From positions 1 to 64,000 of the forward strand of contig JAOABY010000002.1 in NCBI GenBank assembly GCA_026418115.1: a DNA stretch of 64,000 nt. The letters run 5' to 3'. This document shows, piece after piece, positions 1-10,569 of the stretch. The stretch is from Spirochaetaceae bacterium. Its GTDB lineage: Bacteria > Spirochaetota > Spirochaetia > Treponematales > Rectinemataceae. How positions within the stretch are numbered: the stretch's first letter is position 1; each line of letters begins with the position of its first letter. The position numbers and the translations under genes were made by a program. The notes under the pieces are model-generated. The model did no database searches. It had not been told where the DNA came from and was given only the letters and a program-made list of their open reading frames with translations.

Positions 1-165
1 TATGTAAAGAGCGACTATACTCCTCTCTACAACTGGCTCAAGGGATCAACCAGCAGAAGACTCATCCTGTTCCATTCCGCTGCCTATGACTATGGCATTC
101 TTCTCATGCGCCAGTTCCCGAACAGAGTCAGTTTTGGCGATCTCCAGCCAGTCTTTGCACGGTAA
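1..165 (+). CDS. C-terminal fragment of an unidentified protein (gene starts upstream of the window)
   Basis: Frame 1 open from base 1 to TAA at 163-165; translation YVKSDYTPLYNWLKGSTSRRLILFHSAAYDYGILLMRQFPNRVSFGDLQPVFAR*. Confidence 0.5.
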   Translation, partial: YVKSDYTPLYNWLKGSTSRRLILFHSAAYDYGILLMRQFPNRVSFGDLQPVFAR

Positions 166-245
166 GATTGCATGAGCAGCGCGCACCACCGCCCGGTGGC
201 GCGCTTTCCGATTGCCAAGTGCGCAGATGGCGTATATAGTACCTC

Positions 246-1484
246 TTGATGCTGCATGATGATCATGATGTCGTCCGCGCCCGCTTCATCAGGGAAAGAA
301 ACCAGCGTCTCATATTGAGACTGATGTTCCGGGCCGGCCTTCTGTCCCAGAGCAGAGCGGTACAGAAAACAGGCCTCAAGGCGCCGACCGTTTTCCGGAT
401 TTTTACTGAGCTGGAACAGAAAGGGCTCATTGAAGCAGCAAACGGCAGTGATGCCGGTCGGCATGGTGAAGATTCCCAGCCTGCGCGCAAGGGAAGACGG
501 CCTCTCGAGTACAGGCTCAAGGCTGATGCCGCCTATGTAGTGGGTATTGATTTCTGGGCCCGCTCCGCTGCTGCAGTGGTGCAGGATTTTGCCGGTAATC
601 AGATAGCGTCACGAAGTCTCTGTTTTTCCTCTCCTCCTTCCGCTGATGAAGCGTGTGCAATCATTGAACATCTCATTCGCGACATGGTCGAGGGGGCCGA
701 AATTGATTCGCAGCGCCTTCTGGGAATCGGAGTCGGCGCGCCTGGCTCGGTGGGTGCCTCAACAGGGGTCGTTCATTTCTATTCAAGAATTCCGGGCATG
801 ATAGAGTACCCTCTCGGTGCGCGACTTCAGGAAGCCTTTGCAGCGCCCGTCATCGTTACCAACAATGCATCCATCGCCGCCTTGGCTGAAGAACGATATG
901 GCAAGGCGCATGGAGCTGCCTCGCTGTTCTGCTTCCTGGTGCGGGCAGGTGTCGGAGGTGCCTATCTCCAGAATGGCAAACTGATTTCGGACCGAAGCCG
1001 CACGGCCTTCGAGGTAGGGCATCTCTCCATGGACCCCCATGGCAGGGAATGTTCCTGCGGGAACCGTGGCTGCCTAGAACTCTATCTCAACGAGGATGCT
1101 GCCTGTGCTGCGCTGAGTGCCCTGGCTCCCTGCCCCGACATGGAAGCACTCGATGCCCTCATCGCGCAGGGAAGCCCGCAAGTCGAGCGGCTCCTCGAGC
1201 CTCTCCTTGAAGCAGCGAGCCATGCAGTCAAGGATATCCGCAGGCTGCTGGCACCGGAAGCCATCGCGATCATCACAAGATCAAAGGCATTCTCCGAGCT
1301 CATCGTCAAGGCGGCGTCTGCCGATCTGGTGAATTCCGATGCACGATTCGGCCCTTCCGGCGCACGTCTCATTGCCTCAGAGTACAACGCCCAGCTGGCA
1401 TGCAAGGCTGCGTGCGATCTTGTGTATGAAGCTTTCTTCAGTCATGGTCTCGAACGATCGGATCAAGGAGGACGCGAACAGTGA
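246..1484 (+). CDS. ROK family transcriptional regulator/sugar kinase
   Basis: N-terminal HTH-like segment plus ROK domain with zinc signature CSCGNRGCLE. Confidence 0.9.
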   Translation: MMLHDDHDVVRARFIRERNQRLILRLMFRAGLLSQSRAVQKTGLKAPTVFRIFTELEQKGLIEAANGSDAGRHGEDSQPARKGRRPLEYRLKADAAYVVGIDFWARSAAAVVQDFAGNQIASRSLCFSSPPSADEACAIIEHLIRDMVEGAEIDSQRLLGIGVGAPGSVGASTGVVHFYSRIPGMIEYPLGARLQEAFAAPVIVTNNASIAALAEERYGKAHGAASLFCFLVRAGVGGAYLQNGKLISDRSRTAFEVGHLSMDPHGRECSCGNRGCLELYLNEDAACAALSALAPCPDMEALDALIAQGSPQVERLLEPLLEAASHAVKDIRRLLAPEAIAIITRSKAFSELIVKAASADLVNSDARFGPSGARLIASEYNAQLACKAACDLVYEAFFSHGLERSDQGGREQ

Positions 1485-2263
1485 TCCGTTCATGCTCCTG
1501 GAATGTGAATGGGCTGCGAGCCGCAATGGGAAAAGGATTTCTGGACTGGGTTGCATCTACCGATGCTGACTTCATATGCCTGCAGGAAACCAAACTTCAG
1601 GAAGAGCAGCTCACGGAAGACATGCGGCATCCCCTCGGCGCTGACGGACGCAGGTATGCGAGCTTCTGGTCACATGCAAGCCGCAAGGGATATGCGGGCA
1701 CCGCGCTGTACACCCGCAGGGACCCCCTCTCGGTAACCACGCTCGGCATTCAGGAATTCGACGACGAGGGCCGCACAGTCGTCGCCGATTTTGGCGATTT
1801 CGTACTCGTGAGCGCGTATTTCCCCAACAGCCAGGAAGCCGGCGCCAGGCTTGACTACAAATTGCGCTTCTGCAATGCAATACTGGAATTCTGCGAACGC
1901 ATCCGCGCCTCCGGGCGCCATGTCATCATCGCGGGCGACTACAACATTGCCCATACACCCATCGATCTGGCCCGCCCCGAACAGAATGAGGGCAATGCAG
2001 GATATCTCCCCGAAGAACGAGCATGGATGGATACCTTTACCGGACGGGGCTATATCGATACCTTCCGCCATCTCTGCAGGGAACCTGGCCACTATACCTG
2101 GTGGAGTTATCGAGCACCAAAGGCCAGAGAGAAAAATATCGGCTGGCGTCTCGATTACCACTGTGTTGATCCGGAACTTGGCCCTGCAATCCGACAGGCG
2201 ACCATACATCCCGAGGTGCTGGGCTCCGATCATTGTCCAGTAGGACTTGTGCTCGACATCTAG
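1481..2263 (+). CDS. xth: Exodeoxyribonuclease III
   Basis: CSWNVNGLRA, LQETKLQ, GDYNIAHTPID, SDHCPVGL motifs; GTG start overlapping the upstream stop, SD aaggagga. Confidence 0.92.
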   Translation: MIRSCSWNVNGLRAAMGKGFLDWVASTDADFICLQETKLQEEQLTEDMRHPLGADGRRYASFWSHASRKGYAGTALYTRRDPLSVTTLGIQEFDDEGRTVVADFGDFVLVSAYFPNSQEAGARLDYKLRFCNAILEFCERIRASGRHVIIAGDYNIAHTPIDLARPEQNEGNAGYLPEERAWMDTFTGRGYIDTFRHLCREPGHYTWWSYRAPKAREKNIGWRLDYHCVDPELGPAIRQATIHPEVLGSDHCPVGLVLDI

Positions 2264-2285
2264 CTTGCTGCAAGGAGGCATCCGC

Positions 2286-2840
2286 ATGCGCATCCGCTAT
2301 AATGCACCAGTTACGCTCACCATGGCCCTGCTGTCGGCACTTGTGCTCCTGGCAGGTCAGTTCCTGTCACAGAATTTTGTGGTGCGCTACTTCTCGACAC
2401 CTGCTCCCTTCAATTCCAGAGCACTGCTTGATTACCTCAAGCTATTCACGCATTTGCTGGGCCATGCCAACATCCAGCACTACATTGCCAACTTCACCAT
2501 GATTCTGCTGCTCGGCCCGATACTCGAGGCGGTATATGGCAGCGGCTTCATACTTTTGAGCGTGCTCCTGACCGCGCTTGCCACTGGTCTGGCGAATGTC
2601 CTGCTGTTCCCCAACGTAATACTGCTGGGAGCTTCCGGCGTGGTATTCATGATGATCGTGCTCTCATCCATCACCAATTTCCAGAAGGGAGAGGTACCGC
2701 TTACCTTCATACTGGTGATGATCGTCTATCTTGGAGGACAGGTCTGGGATGCACTGACCAAAGTAGACAATATCTCGCAGTTCTCGCACATCATCGGCGG
2801 ACTGGTCGGCAGCATACTCGGTTTTTTCCGCAAGAAATGA
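2286..2840 (+). CDS. Rhomboid-family intramembrane serine protease-like membrane protein
   Basis: Several TM segments; GHANIQHYIANF, GASG (GxSG catalytic motif), SHIIGGLVGS with candidate catalytic His; SD caaggagg upstream of ATG 2286. Confidence 0.75.
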   Translation: MRIRYNAPVTLTMALLSALVLLAGQFLSQNFVVRYFSTPAPFNSRALLDYLKLFTHLLGHANIQHYIANFTMILLLGPILEAVYGSGFILLSVLLTALATGLANVLLFPNVILLGASGVVFMMIVLSSITNFQKGEVPLTFILVMIVYLGGQVWDALTKVDNISQFSHIIGGLVGSILGFFRKK

Positions 2841-2852
2841 GGAGGTTTTTAC

Positions 2853-4088
2853 ATGTACGGACGCATCAGGGAAGAATTGGCCGCGAAACTCGAGTCGATC
2901 AGGAATGATGGGCTCTACAAGCATGAGCGTGTCATCGTGACACCACAGGGAGCTGCCATTCGCGTCGCTGACGGCAAGGAGGTGCTGAATTTCTGTGCCA
3001 ACAACTATCTTGGCCTCGCGAACGACGAAAGGATCCGGAAGGCGGCAATCCGTGCAATGGAAGCATACGGCTACGGGCTGTCTTCGGTTCGGTTCATCTG
3101 CGGCACACAGTCCCAGCACAAGGATCTGGAGCGTGCAGTGGCCGATTTCCTCGGCATGGAGGATGCCATTCTCTTTTCTTCATGCTTTGACGCAAACGGT
3201 GCCGTCTTCGAGCCGCTGCTCGATGAAGACTGCGCCATCATCACCGACAGCCTCAACCACGCCTCGATCATCGATGGCGTGAGGCTCTGCAAGGCGCAGC
3301 GCTGGATCTACAAGCATGCCGACATGCGTGATGTTGAGGAAGTGGATCCCGAAACCGGCAAGGCACTCAAGGGACTGGAACGCTGTCTCAAGGAAAGCCA
3401 GCATTGCCGCATCAGGATGATCGCTACCGACGGTGTATTTTCCATGGATGGCGATATTGCGGACCTCCAGGCTATCTGCGACCTGGCAGAAAAGTATGAT
3501 GCCCTGGTCATGGTGGATGATTCGCACGCGACCGGATTCATGGGAGCCCATGGCAGAGGAACCTGGGAACACTGCGGAGTGGCAGGACGTGTAGATATTA
3601 TCACGACAACCTTCGGCAAGGCGCTGGGAGGAGCATCGGGAGGCGTGATCGCCTCGCGCAGGGAGATCGTCGAATACCTGAGACAGAAGGCACGTCCCTA
3701 TCTCTTCTCGAATACGCTTGCGCCCTCGATTGTTGGTGGTACGCTGCAGGCACTCGCGCTTCTCAACGAGTCCACAGAGCTGCGAGACAGGCTCGAATCG
3801 AACACGATTCGCTTCCGCCGTGCCATGACAGCTGCCGGCTTTGATATCAGACCCGGTGTGCATCCCATATGCCCGGTCATGCTGTATGATGAGAAGCTGG
3901 CGCACCTCATGGCAGACCGGCTTCTGGAAGAAGGCATCTATGTGATCGGCTTCTCATTCCCGGTAGTGCCACGCGGCAAGGCACGCATTCGTGTCCAGAT
4001 TTCGGCAGCGCATACCGAAGAGCAGATCGACAGGGCAGTCGCTGCGTTCACCAAGGTTGGCAGGGAACTGGGCGTGCTCCATTCGTAA
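2853..4088 (+). CDS. kbl: Glycine C-acetyltransferase (2-amino-3-ketobutyrate CoA ligase)
   Basis: [37 protein letters not shown] motifs; alpha-oxoamine synthase family. Confidence 0.93.
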   Translation: MYGRIREELAAKLESIRNDGLYKHERVIVTPQGAAIRVADGKEVLNFCANNYLGLANDERIRKAAIRAMEAYGYGLSSVRFICGTQSQHKDLERAVADFLGMEDAILFSSCFDANGAVFEPLLDEDCAIITDSLNHASIIDGVRLCKAQRWIYKHADMRDVEEVDPETGKALKGLERCLKESQHCRIRMIATDGVFSMDGDIADLQAICDLAEKYDALVMVDDSHATGFMGAHGRGTWEHCGVAGRVDIITTTFGKALGGASGGVIASRREIVEYLRQKARPYLFSNTLAPSIVGGTLQALALLNESTELRDRLESNTIRFRRAMTAAGFDIRPGVHPICPVMLYDEKLAHLMADRLLEEGIYVIGFSFPVVPRGKARIRVQISAAHTEEQIDRAVAAFTKVGRELGVLHS

Positions 4089-4110
4089 GCCGACAAAGCC
4101 CACTGCAGCA

Positions 4111-4157
4111 GGGCTGGCTGCCTGCAGCTAATGAGCGGTGCTCTGCAGGGCCAGCCC
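4111..4157 (+). terminator. Strong hairpin downstream of kbl, possible terminator
   Basis: gggctggc(tg)cctgcag ... ctgcagg gccagccc; 15 paired bases, weak T tail. Confidence 0.55.
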
Positions 4158-4238
4158 GGCTCTTTACCCGAATGCATTATTTTGCTATTTTATGCAATAC
4201 AGCGCAAACACTTGAGAACTCAACGAGGGGTGAGTACC

Positions 4239-4526
4239 ATGCCTACCTACGAATATGAGTGCCGAACCTGCAGCCACACCTTCGAAGCATTTCAGGCCAT
4301 CAGTGAGGAGCCAATCAAGGTATGTCCCGAATGTGGCGGTCCTGTGAAAAGGCTCATCGGTGGTGGTACCGGCATCATTTTCAAAGGTTCCGGATTCTAC
4401 ATCACCGATTCCAAAAAGGCATCCTCTGCCACCACTTCGGGTACCAAAACAGCCCGGAGCGAACCAGCCGGCTGCAGCACCTGCGCTGCCTCCGACAGCT
4501 GCGCGACAAAAGCGGAAAGCGCCTGA
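4239..4526 (+). CDS. FmdB-family zinc ribbon protein
   Basis: MPTYEYECRTCSHTFE ... CPECGGPVKRLIGGG, typical FmdB/CxxC_CxxC_SSSS regulator. Confidence 0.92.
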   Translation: MPTYEYECRTCSHTFEAFQAISEEPIKVCPECGGPVKRLIGGGTGIIFKGSGFYITDSKKASSATTSGTKTARSEPAGCSTCAASDSCATKAESA

Positions 4527-4562
4527 GCGGCATGCGCCATCAAGGCTACAAGGATCGATAGT

Positions 4563-5459
4563 CTATTCTCGAGTGGATGGCGCGAGCTCCAGCTCCATGC
4601 CGAGTTCGCGCCGTACTTCTTCCAGAGAAATGGTCAGCAGCGCAGGATCCGAAATAAGCCTGTTGAACACTGCCGCTGCTTTCGCAAAGTAGAAACCGTC
4701 AGCTATCCGCTCATCAATTGACACCCGGAAATCCATGTATCTCTGACGTATGGGGTTGGGGCCATGCCTGACCTCCTTGGCATGCAGCTTGCCGAGAACG
4801 ATGAACATGCCACAGGTTCCCCATTCATAGAGGTGGTGGAATGGGGCATCAAGTCCCAGTGATCCAAGATTGGCAAAATACGCGGTAGAGTACATCGGAT
4901 CCATGCGGAGCAGGCTCCAGGGAGCGAGATTCAGCGTATCGAGCAGGCGGTAGACTCCCATCAGCAATGCCTTGCCGCCAGGAATGTGGTGAAAAATGCT
5001 CACAAAACGCTCGCCGTCACCTTCTCCATGAGCTCTCGCATTCCGGATACACTCCTGCGTCTTTCTGCAGACAGTATCGAGGTCATCGTGGGGATCGAGG
5101 AATACCTTCGCATTGACCTCGGGAGCATCGACCTCGAATTTCTGCTTTACAATGAAGGCAAAGGCGATATGGTTTCTATCATAGAACGCGCGCCGGTGAA
5201 TGAAGCGGTTCAGCCGCGGCAGCAGCGCGACCGTTCTGAGTGCGGCAGCAAGAATGAGACCGAACAGGGTCAGCTCTTCTGCCAGTTCCGGATGGCTGTT
5301 TTTCCTCAACCTGATAAAAGCCAGAGCGTTCTCGAGATTGATCTCCTTGTTGTAGTAGACCGCTGATTCATTCCGGCCTCGCATGAGGTAGGGCATCATT
5401 GCGTTGAGCGCATGGAGACCCCGTACTCTGCGGCCATCGCATCGATCGAAGAAAAGCAT
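4563..5459 (-). CDS. Stand-alone 2-oxoacid dehydrogenase acyltransferase/CAT-like fold protein
   Basis: GSLGLDAPFHHLYEWGTCGMFIVLGK and RVSIDERIADGFYFAKA resemble the E2 catalytic C-terminus. Confidence 0.7.
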   Translation of the reverse strand: MLFFDRCDGRRVRGLHALNAMMPYLMRGRNESAVYYNKEINLENALAFIRLRKNSHPELAEELTLFGLILAAALRTVALLPRLNRFIHRRAFYDRNHIAFAFIVKQKFEVDAPEVNAKVFLDPHDDLDTVCRKTQECIRNARAHGEGDGERFVSIFHHIPGGKALLMGVYRLLDTLNLAPWSLLRMDPMYSTAYFANLGSLGLDAPFHHLYEWGTCGMFIVLGKLHAKEVRHGPNPIRQRYMDFRVSIDERIADGFYFAKAAAVFNRLISDPALLTISLEEVRRELGMELELAPSTRE

Positions 5460-5506
5460 GCGCGTACTATACCGGTATGAGGTTTTTTGGTAAACAGTTG
5501 TTTGCA

Positions 5507-5537
5507 GCTGCCTGGCATCGGCTGATAGCCAGGCAGC
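5507..5537 (-). terminator. Perfect 10-bp hairpin downstream of the cupin gene
   Basis: gctgcctggc ATCGGCTGATA gccaggcagc; no immediate T run. Confidence 0.5.
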
Positions 5538-5571
5538 GTCCGGAAAGGCGAAGGGAAACCGGCCGGCTGTG

Positions 5572-5919
5572 TCAGGCTTCTGTGACGATGACAGCAAGAA
5601 ATTTCAGAGGAATCTGCTCTCTGTTGATGATGGAGTGCTGGGCACCGCCTCCCGTAATCACGACATCACCGGGGCCAACCTCGGTCATGCTGTCGCCTTC
5701 ATCCACCAGTCCTCTGCCTTCAAGAATCCAGTAGTATTCTGTCTCTGCTTCATGGCGGTGAGGTCCTATGCCTGCTCCCGGGGGAATCGTGATCTCGGTC
5801 ACGAGTCGTACATGAGGACAGAGAGCATCTGGCGGTACCGATGCGACCGTGCAGATGCCCGGTCCTCCCCTCATGTGTTCCCTCTGCTCGAATACCCGTT
5901 GCTCTGCCTTGAGTATCAT
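5572..5919 (-). CDS. Cupin domain protein
   Basis: IPPGAGIGPHRHEAETEYYWILEGRG ... VGPGDVVITGGGAQHSI. Confidence 0.88.
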   Translation of the reverse strand: MILKAEQRVFEQREHMRGGPGICTVASVPPDALCPHVRLVTEITIPPGAGIGPHRHEAETEYYWILEGRGLVDEGDSMTEVGPGDVVITGGGAQHSIINREQIPLKFLAVIVTEA

Positions 5920-6629
5920 GGTCTGGCTCCTCTCCTCGCCTCGCGGATCAATCCCAGGGCGAGTCCTTCCATCGGATCGATAAAGGGTACCTCTACATCA
6001 GACTGGGTCAGCACGAGCGGCACTTCGGTACAACCTGCAATGATGCACTGTGCGCCTTGCGCAACGAGGTGTCGTGCGGCCGTGCGCAAGGCTTCCCTGG
6101 GACCTTCTCCAGTGTTGCCTGCCTTGATGCCTTCCTTGCCGTAAATGGCTTCCATGACCAGTGATTCGTGCAGGTGCCAGTCGGGCCAGAGAACCTCGAA
6201 AGCCGGCAGATGTTGCTCAAACAATGCAGTATGCCGGGTCCCCATGGTCCCCAGAATCCCGATTGTGCGGATGTTGCTGTACTGAGTCTCCAGCGTGCGG
6301 GCCAGTTCTTCAAAGGCCGAGAGGAAACGGAGTCGGGTATGTTGCCGCAGCGCTGGAAGAAAGGCGTGGGCGGTCATGCAGGGGATTCCAGCGATATCGG
6401 CGCCTGCAGCCATGAGGCGCCTGGCACTGGCGAGCATGGCCGGCAAGGGGTCGGTACCCTTTCCCAGAAGCCACGCAGTCCTGTCGGGGATCGAGGGATC
6501 GGACTCCACGATGACATGCAGATGTTCCTGATCTGTGGGGGCATGGTCCAGCTTCACGAGCCTGCTGAAGAACCATGCAGTAGCATCAGGCCCCATGCCT
6601 CCCAGAATGCCAATAACTCCTGTAGACAT
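5916..6629 (-). CDS. Aspartate/glutamate racemase family protein
   Basis: GILGGMGPDAT, GIPCMTAHAF, IAGCTEVPLVL; ATGA overlap with cupin gene. Confidence 0.92.
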   Translation of the reverse strand: MSTGVIGILGGMGPDATAWFFSRLVKLDHAPTDQEHLHVIVESDPSIPDRTAWLLGKGTDPLPAMLASARRLMAAGADIAGIPCMTAHAFLPALRQHTRLRFLSAFEELARTLETQYSNIRTIGILGTMGTRHTALFEQHLPAFEVLWPDWHLHESLVMEAIYGKEGIKAGNTGEGPREALRTAARHLVAQGAQCIIAGCTEVPLVLTQSDVEVPFIDPMEGLALGLIREARRGARP

Positions 6630-6754
6630 GCTCTAACTATGACTTCGGTTTGCCAATCTGTCAAATATCATCTTGCACATAAGGCAAACATCGTGCATCA
6701 TGTAAAAAGTTGCGTTGGCAAACGCATAACCAACATGGTCAAGGAGGCTTTGCC

Positions 6755-8065
6755 ATGGCTGCTGAAAAGAGGCGAGGTGCCCTGGATTGGTATTTCAAGA
6801 CCAATCTGCTGGCACGCATTCTGATCGGTCTCGTGCTGGGCGCGATCGTGGGCATTATTCTGGGGTTCTTCCCCTCTGCGGTGAAACCGTTCGTCGATAA
6901 TTCAAAATTCTTCGGCGACCTTTTCATCAGGCTGCTCAAGATGATCGTTGTGCCGGTGATCCTGTTCTCTCTGATTTCGGGTGCCGCAAGCATCGCTCCT
7001 TCAAGGCTCGGAAAAGTCGGCGTCAAGGTCATGGTCTACTATCTGCTCACCAGCGCGTTCGCTGTGCTGATAGGCCTGATATTCGCGAACATTTTCCAGC
7101 CGGGCGCAGGATTCAACGTGGTGGGTGACGCGGCAGTGAAAGGAAAGGAAGCGGCAGCGCCGACCATTCTCCAGATCCTGTTGAACATCGTGCCGACGAA
7201 CCCCTTCGAGTCCATCATGAAGGGCGATGTGCTGCCGATCATCTTCTTCGCAGTGGTGTTCGGTATCGGAATTTCCTATGTGAAGGATTCGAAGCAGCAG
7301 GCGCTCGCAAAGGCAGGAACCACCCTGCTTGATGCCACCAACGCTGCAGCAGAGGCGATGTACAAGGTTGTCAGCGGCATCATGCAGTATGCCCCCATTG
7401 GTGTCTTCGTGCTCATTGCCCAGGTATTCGCGCAGCAGGGACCCAAGGCGATCGGCCCCCTCCTCATGGTTACCCTGGCGACGTATCTTGCGCTCATCGT
7501 GCACGCGGTCGGCGTATATGGAGGTCTCCTGTCTGTCTTCAGGCTTGGATTCTTCAAATTCCTGAAGGGCGCAAACGAGGCGATGATCACTGCGTTCGTC
7601 ACCCGCTCATCGAGCGGTACGCTGCCCGTAACCATGCGCTGCAGTGAGGAGAATCTCGGCATCCCCCGCTCGATCAGCTCCTTTACGCTGCCGCTCGGTG
7701 CCACCATCAATATGGATGGTACTGCCATCTATCTCGGCGTGTGCGCAATGTTCATCGGCTATGCGACCAATCAGCCGCTGACCATTAACCAGCAGCTCAC
7801 GGTCATCATCACGGCGACGCTGGCAAGCATCGGCACGGCAGGCGTGCCTGGAGCGGGCGCCATCATGCTGCTCATGGTGCTTGAATCGATCGGTCTCAAG
7901 GTGGCTGAAGGTTCCGCAGTTGCTGCAGCGTATGCCATGATTCTCGGTATCGATGCACTGCTCGACATGGGCCGCACCTGCATCAACGTTACTGGCGACA
8001 TGGCCGGTTCCGCGATTGTGGCCAAGTCCGAAGGCGAGCTTGATATGGCCAAGTGGAAGAAGTAA
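6755..8065 (+). CDS. Dicarboxylate/amino acid:cation symporter (DAACS family)
   Basis: [43 protein letters not shown] signatures; SD aaggagg. Confidence 0.95.
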   Translation: MAAEKRRGALDWYFKTNLLARILIGLVLGAIVGIILGFFPSAVKPFVDNSKFFGDLFIRLLKMIVVPVILFSLISGAASIAPSRLGKVGVKVMVYYLLTSAFAVLIGLIFANIFQPGAGFNVVGDAAVKGKEAAAPTILQILLNIVPTNPFESIMKGDVLPIIFFAVVFGIGISYVKDSKQQALAKAGTTLLDATNAAAEAMYKVVSGIMQYAPIGVFVLIAQVFAQQGPKAIGPLLMVTLATYLALIVHAVGVYGGLLSVFRLGFFKFLKGANEAMITAFVTRSSSGTLPVTMRCSEENLGIPRSISSFTLPLGATINMDGTAIYLGVCAMFIGYATNQPLTINQQLTVIITATLASIGTAGVPGAGAIMLLMVLESIGLKVAEGSAVAAAYAMILGIDALLDMGRTCINVTGDMAGSAIVAKSEGELDMAKWKK

Positions 8066-8115
8066 AAGCTCCATAAGGGCATTCTGACGAGCCTGCGCCC
8101 GTCGCATTGATGCAG

Positions 8116-8151
8116 AAAAGCCGCTGTGCCGCGCCGGCATGGCGGCTTTTT
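8116..8151 (+). terminator. Rho-independent terminator, possibly bidirectional
   Basis: aaaagccgc ... gcggctttttt with inner tgccg cgc cggca; lies between convergent symporter and PfkB gene ends. Confidence 0.85.
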
Positions 8152-8161
8152 CATATCAGGT

Positions 8162-9091
8162 TCATGCAAACAGAGAGCCGGGCTTGAGCACGGCTGCATT
8201 GAGCGCACCCAATCTGGTACCCTCAAGCACTGCTTCCTGAAGGGATTTCCCACGTTCCAGCATACGGGCAAGGCCTGCTCCAAATGCATCGCCGGAGCCT
8301 ATGGGATTCAGTGTCCTTGCGTGCACAAAGACTTCCTGTTCGCGCAGCGTGGTGCCGTCCCAATAGAGTGTGGGTCGTGTTCCGCGAGTCACGACAAGCC
8401 AGGAACCATAGCTCGTGTAGAAATGGCTGCCTGCTTCTGCAACAAGTGCGCGGGCGCGCGATTCCTCGCTCAGTGAGTCATAGGGTATGCCCAAGGTCTG
8501 GGCCAGTTCTTCAAGATTGGGTTTGACGCAGACAGGTTTGTATGCGAGGCATGCAAGAAGATCGTGCCGTTTGAGGTCCAGGTACAGGTGTTTGCCTGCC
8601 TGCGCGGCAAGTCGTGCGAGGGTGGCCATTGCAGCGGGAGGGTAGCCCTGCGCTACGGTTCCAGAGAGGAGAACTGTCGTGACCTGAGGCAGAATTTCCC
8701 TGTAGCGGTCTAGCAATCGTGCAAAGGTACTATCGTCCACGGGCAGAGACTCCTCTACCAGCTCGGTAGCCTGCTCCATGCTTTCTTCCACCAGTGTGGT
8801 ACAGAACCTGATGGGCGAGTGAGAGTCTACCCATGCGACTTCGAGATGATCCTCTTTGCACAGGGAGAGAAACCACTCCCTGGTCGGACCGCCAAGATGC
8901 GTGAGATGCAGCGCTCTTTCGCCGAGCTGGGTGAGCACTCTGCTGGCACAGATACCCTTGCCTGCCGCATCGATGCGCCAGTGTGAGGTGCGATTGACTT
9001 CCCCTCGCCTGATGCGTTCATACACCAGTGTCTTCTGGAGAACAGGATTCAGGCAGACACACAGGAAAACAGGTTCAGATGAGGTGGCCAT
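8162..9091 (-). CDS. PfkB family kinase (1-phosphofructokinase/tagatose-6-P kinase-like)
   Basis: AAGKGICASRVLTQLG and NPIGSGDAFGAGLA (PfkB signature 2). Confidence 0.88.
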   Translation of the reverse strand: MATSSEPVFLCVCLNPVLQKTLVYERIRRGEVNRTSHWRIDAAGKGICASRVLTQLGERALHLTHLGGPTREWFLSLCKEDHLEVAWVDSHSPIRFCTTLVEESMEQATELVEESLPVDDSTFARLLDRYREILPQVTTVLLSGTVAQGYPPAAMATLARLAAQAGKHLYLDLKRHDLLACLAYKPVCVKPNLEELAQTLGIPYDSLSEESRARALVAEAGSHFYTSYGSWLVVTRGTRPTLYWDGTTLREQEVFVHARTLNPIGSGDAFGAGLARMLERGKSLQEAVLEGTRLGALNAAVLKPGSLFA

Positions 9092-9131
9092 TATCTGAAT
9101 CTACACTTTCAAGACCAGAATGCCGAGAGGG

Positions 9132-9181
9132 CAGCCGGCCCTGCCGCCTCCATGTCTCACACTTCGGCGGTTGGCCGGCTG
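9132..9181 (-). terminator. Stem-loop between E2 and PfkB genes
   Basis: cagccggcc/ggccggctg perfect 9-bp stem with inner ccgcc/ggcgg. Confidence 0.5.
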
Positions 9182-9213
9182 TCAGGCTGCGAACTTCGCA
9201 GAATTCCCTATCT

Positions 9214-10566
9214 TCAGAGCGCCCGCACGGGAGCGCGCAGCAGGCTTGCGAGATGCTGGAGGAAGCGCGCTGCATAGGCACCATCCACAATGCGGTGATC
9301 CGCACTGATGCTGAGTTCTATGAATGGAGCAAAGCAGAGCTCGCCGGAGTGGGCTGCAAGTCTCTCGCTCCCAAGCCCGCTGGGGGAGCGCTCCACAGGT
9401 TTCCTGACAATGGCACCGACTGCAAGAATGCCGCACTGGGGTGGATTCACGATCGCTCTGAATCTCGTGATGCCGAACATGCCGAGGTTGGAAATCGTAA
9501 AGGTACCGCCCTGCATTGCGTCCGGTGACAGCGTTCTGTTTCTGGCACCTTCAGCAAGTGATGCAAGTTCAACTGCAAGTTCCGTCAGCCGCTTCTGCTC
9601 GCATGCGCGGAGCACCGGCACCATCAGTCCATCCGGGCTGTCGACCGCGATGGCAAGGTCGGCATGAGGATGCACCAGTACCTTGCCATCGCCCAGCCAG
9701 GTACTGTTCAGCATGGGGAAGGCCATGAGTGCCTGCGCAGTCAGCTTCGCAATGAGGGCTGTCATGGAAACCTTGGGGCCATCACCTCTGAAAGCCTCCA
9801 GCGCGTCGAGCAGGCCCTGCGCTTCAACCTCGATGGCAAGCGTGAACTGGGGAATATCATGCCAGCTTTGAGCCAGGCGCTCGGCGGCAACCTGTCGTGG
9901 CCTGCTCAGGTTGATGATGGTGCCTTCGCCAGATGCAGGAGCCTCCGGCCTGGCTGCCTCCGAAGCAAGACGGCGCGCCGTAGCGGATACTGCAGTCGCA
10001 GCGGTCACAGCCTCAGGCGAAGCCTGTTGCGCGGCGACAAGCACGTCAGCTGCAACAATTGCGCCCAATGGCCCGCTTCCCTTGAGATCGCTGAGTGGTA
10101 CTCCCGACTGCTCTGCCAGGCTGCGCGCATAGGGACTGGCCAGGATGAAGCCCGCCTCTTGGGAGTGGGCTGGATGCGCGGCGGCTGGTCTCGGTAGCGG
10201 GGCAGCAGCGGATTGTGGTTGAGGAGCCTTCTTCGGTTGCTCGGGGGCAGACGGTGGCACAGCCCCCTTCTCAGGCTGGCTTGTGGCAGCAGAAGCTCCA
10301 GACACCGGTGCCATTGCTCCCTTGCTGTCAGCCGTTTCCATGAGGGCGACTACGGTACCGACCGGTACTGTCTGCATCGGTCCTACCAGAATGCGGGCCA
10401 GTACGCCTGACTGGGCTGCCTCATACGGAATGACCGCCTTGTCGTTTTCCACATAGAACAGCACATCACCTTTTGCCACAGTATCGCCAGGCTTCTTCGC
10501 CCATTCGGTGATGGTGCCTTCGGTCATGGTCAGGCCGAGCTGAGGCATCAGAATTTCAAGTGCCAT
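9214..10566 (-). CDS. Dihydrolipoamide acyltransferase E2 of a 2-oxoacid dehydrogenase complex
   Basis: Lipoyl domain VENDKAVI, peripheral-subunit-binding domain ASPYARSLAEQSGV, catalytic SADHRIVDGA. Confidence 0.93.
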   Translation of the reverse strand: MALEILMPQLGLTMTEGTITEWAKKPGDTVAKGDVLFYVENDKAVIPYEAAQSGVLARILVGPMQTVPVGTVVALMETADSKGAMAPVSGASAATSQPEKGAVPPSAPEQPKKAPQPQSAAAPLPRPAAAHPAHSQEAGFILASPYARSLAEQSGVPLSDLKGSGPLGAIVAADVLVAAQQASPEAVTAATAVSATARRLASEAARPEAPASGEGTIINLSRPRQVAAERLAQSWHDIPQFTLAIEVEAQGLLDALEAFRGDGPKVSMTALIAKLTAQALMAFPMLNSTWLGDGKVLVHPHADLAIAVDSPDGLMVPVLRACEQKRLTELAVELASLAEGARNRTLSPDAMQGGTFTISNLGMFGITRFRAIVNPPQCGILAVGAIVRKPVERSPSGLGSERLAAHSGELCFAPFIELSISADHRIVDGAYAARFLQHLASLLRAPVRAL

Positions 10567-10569
10567 GGT

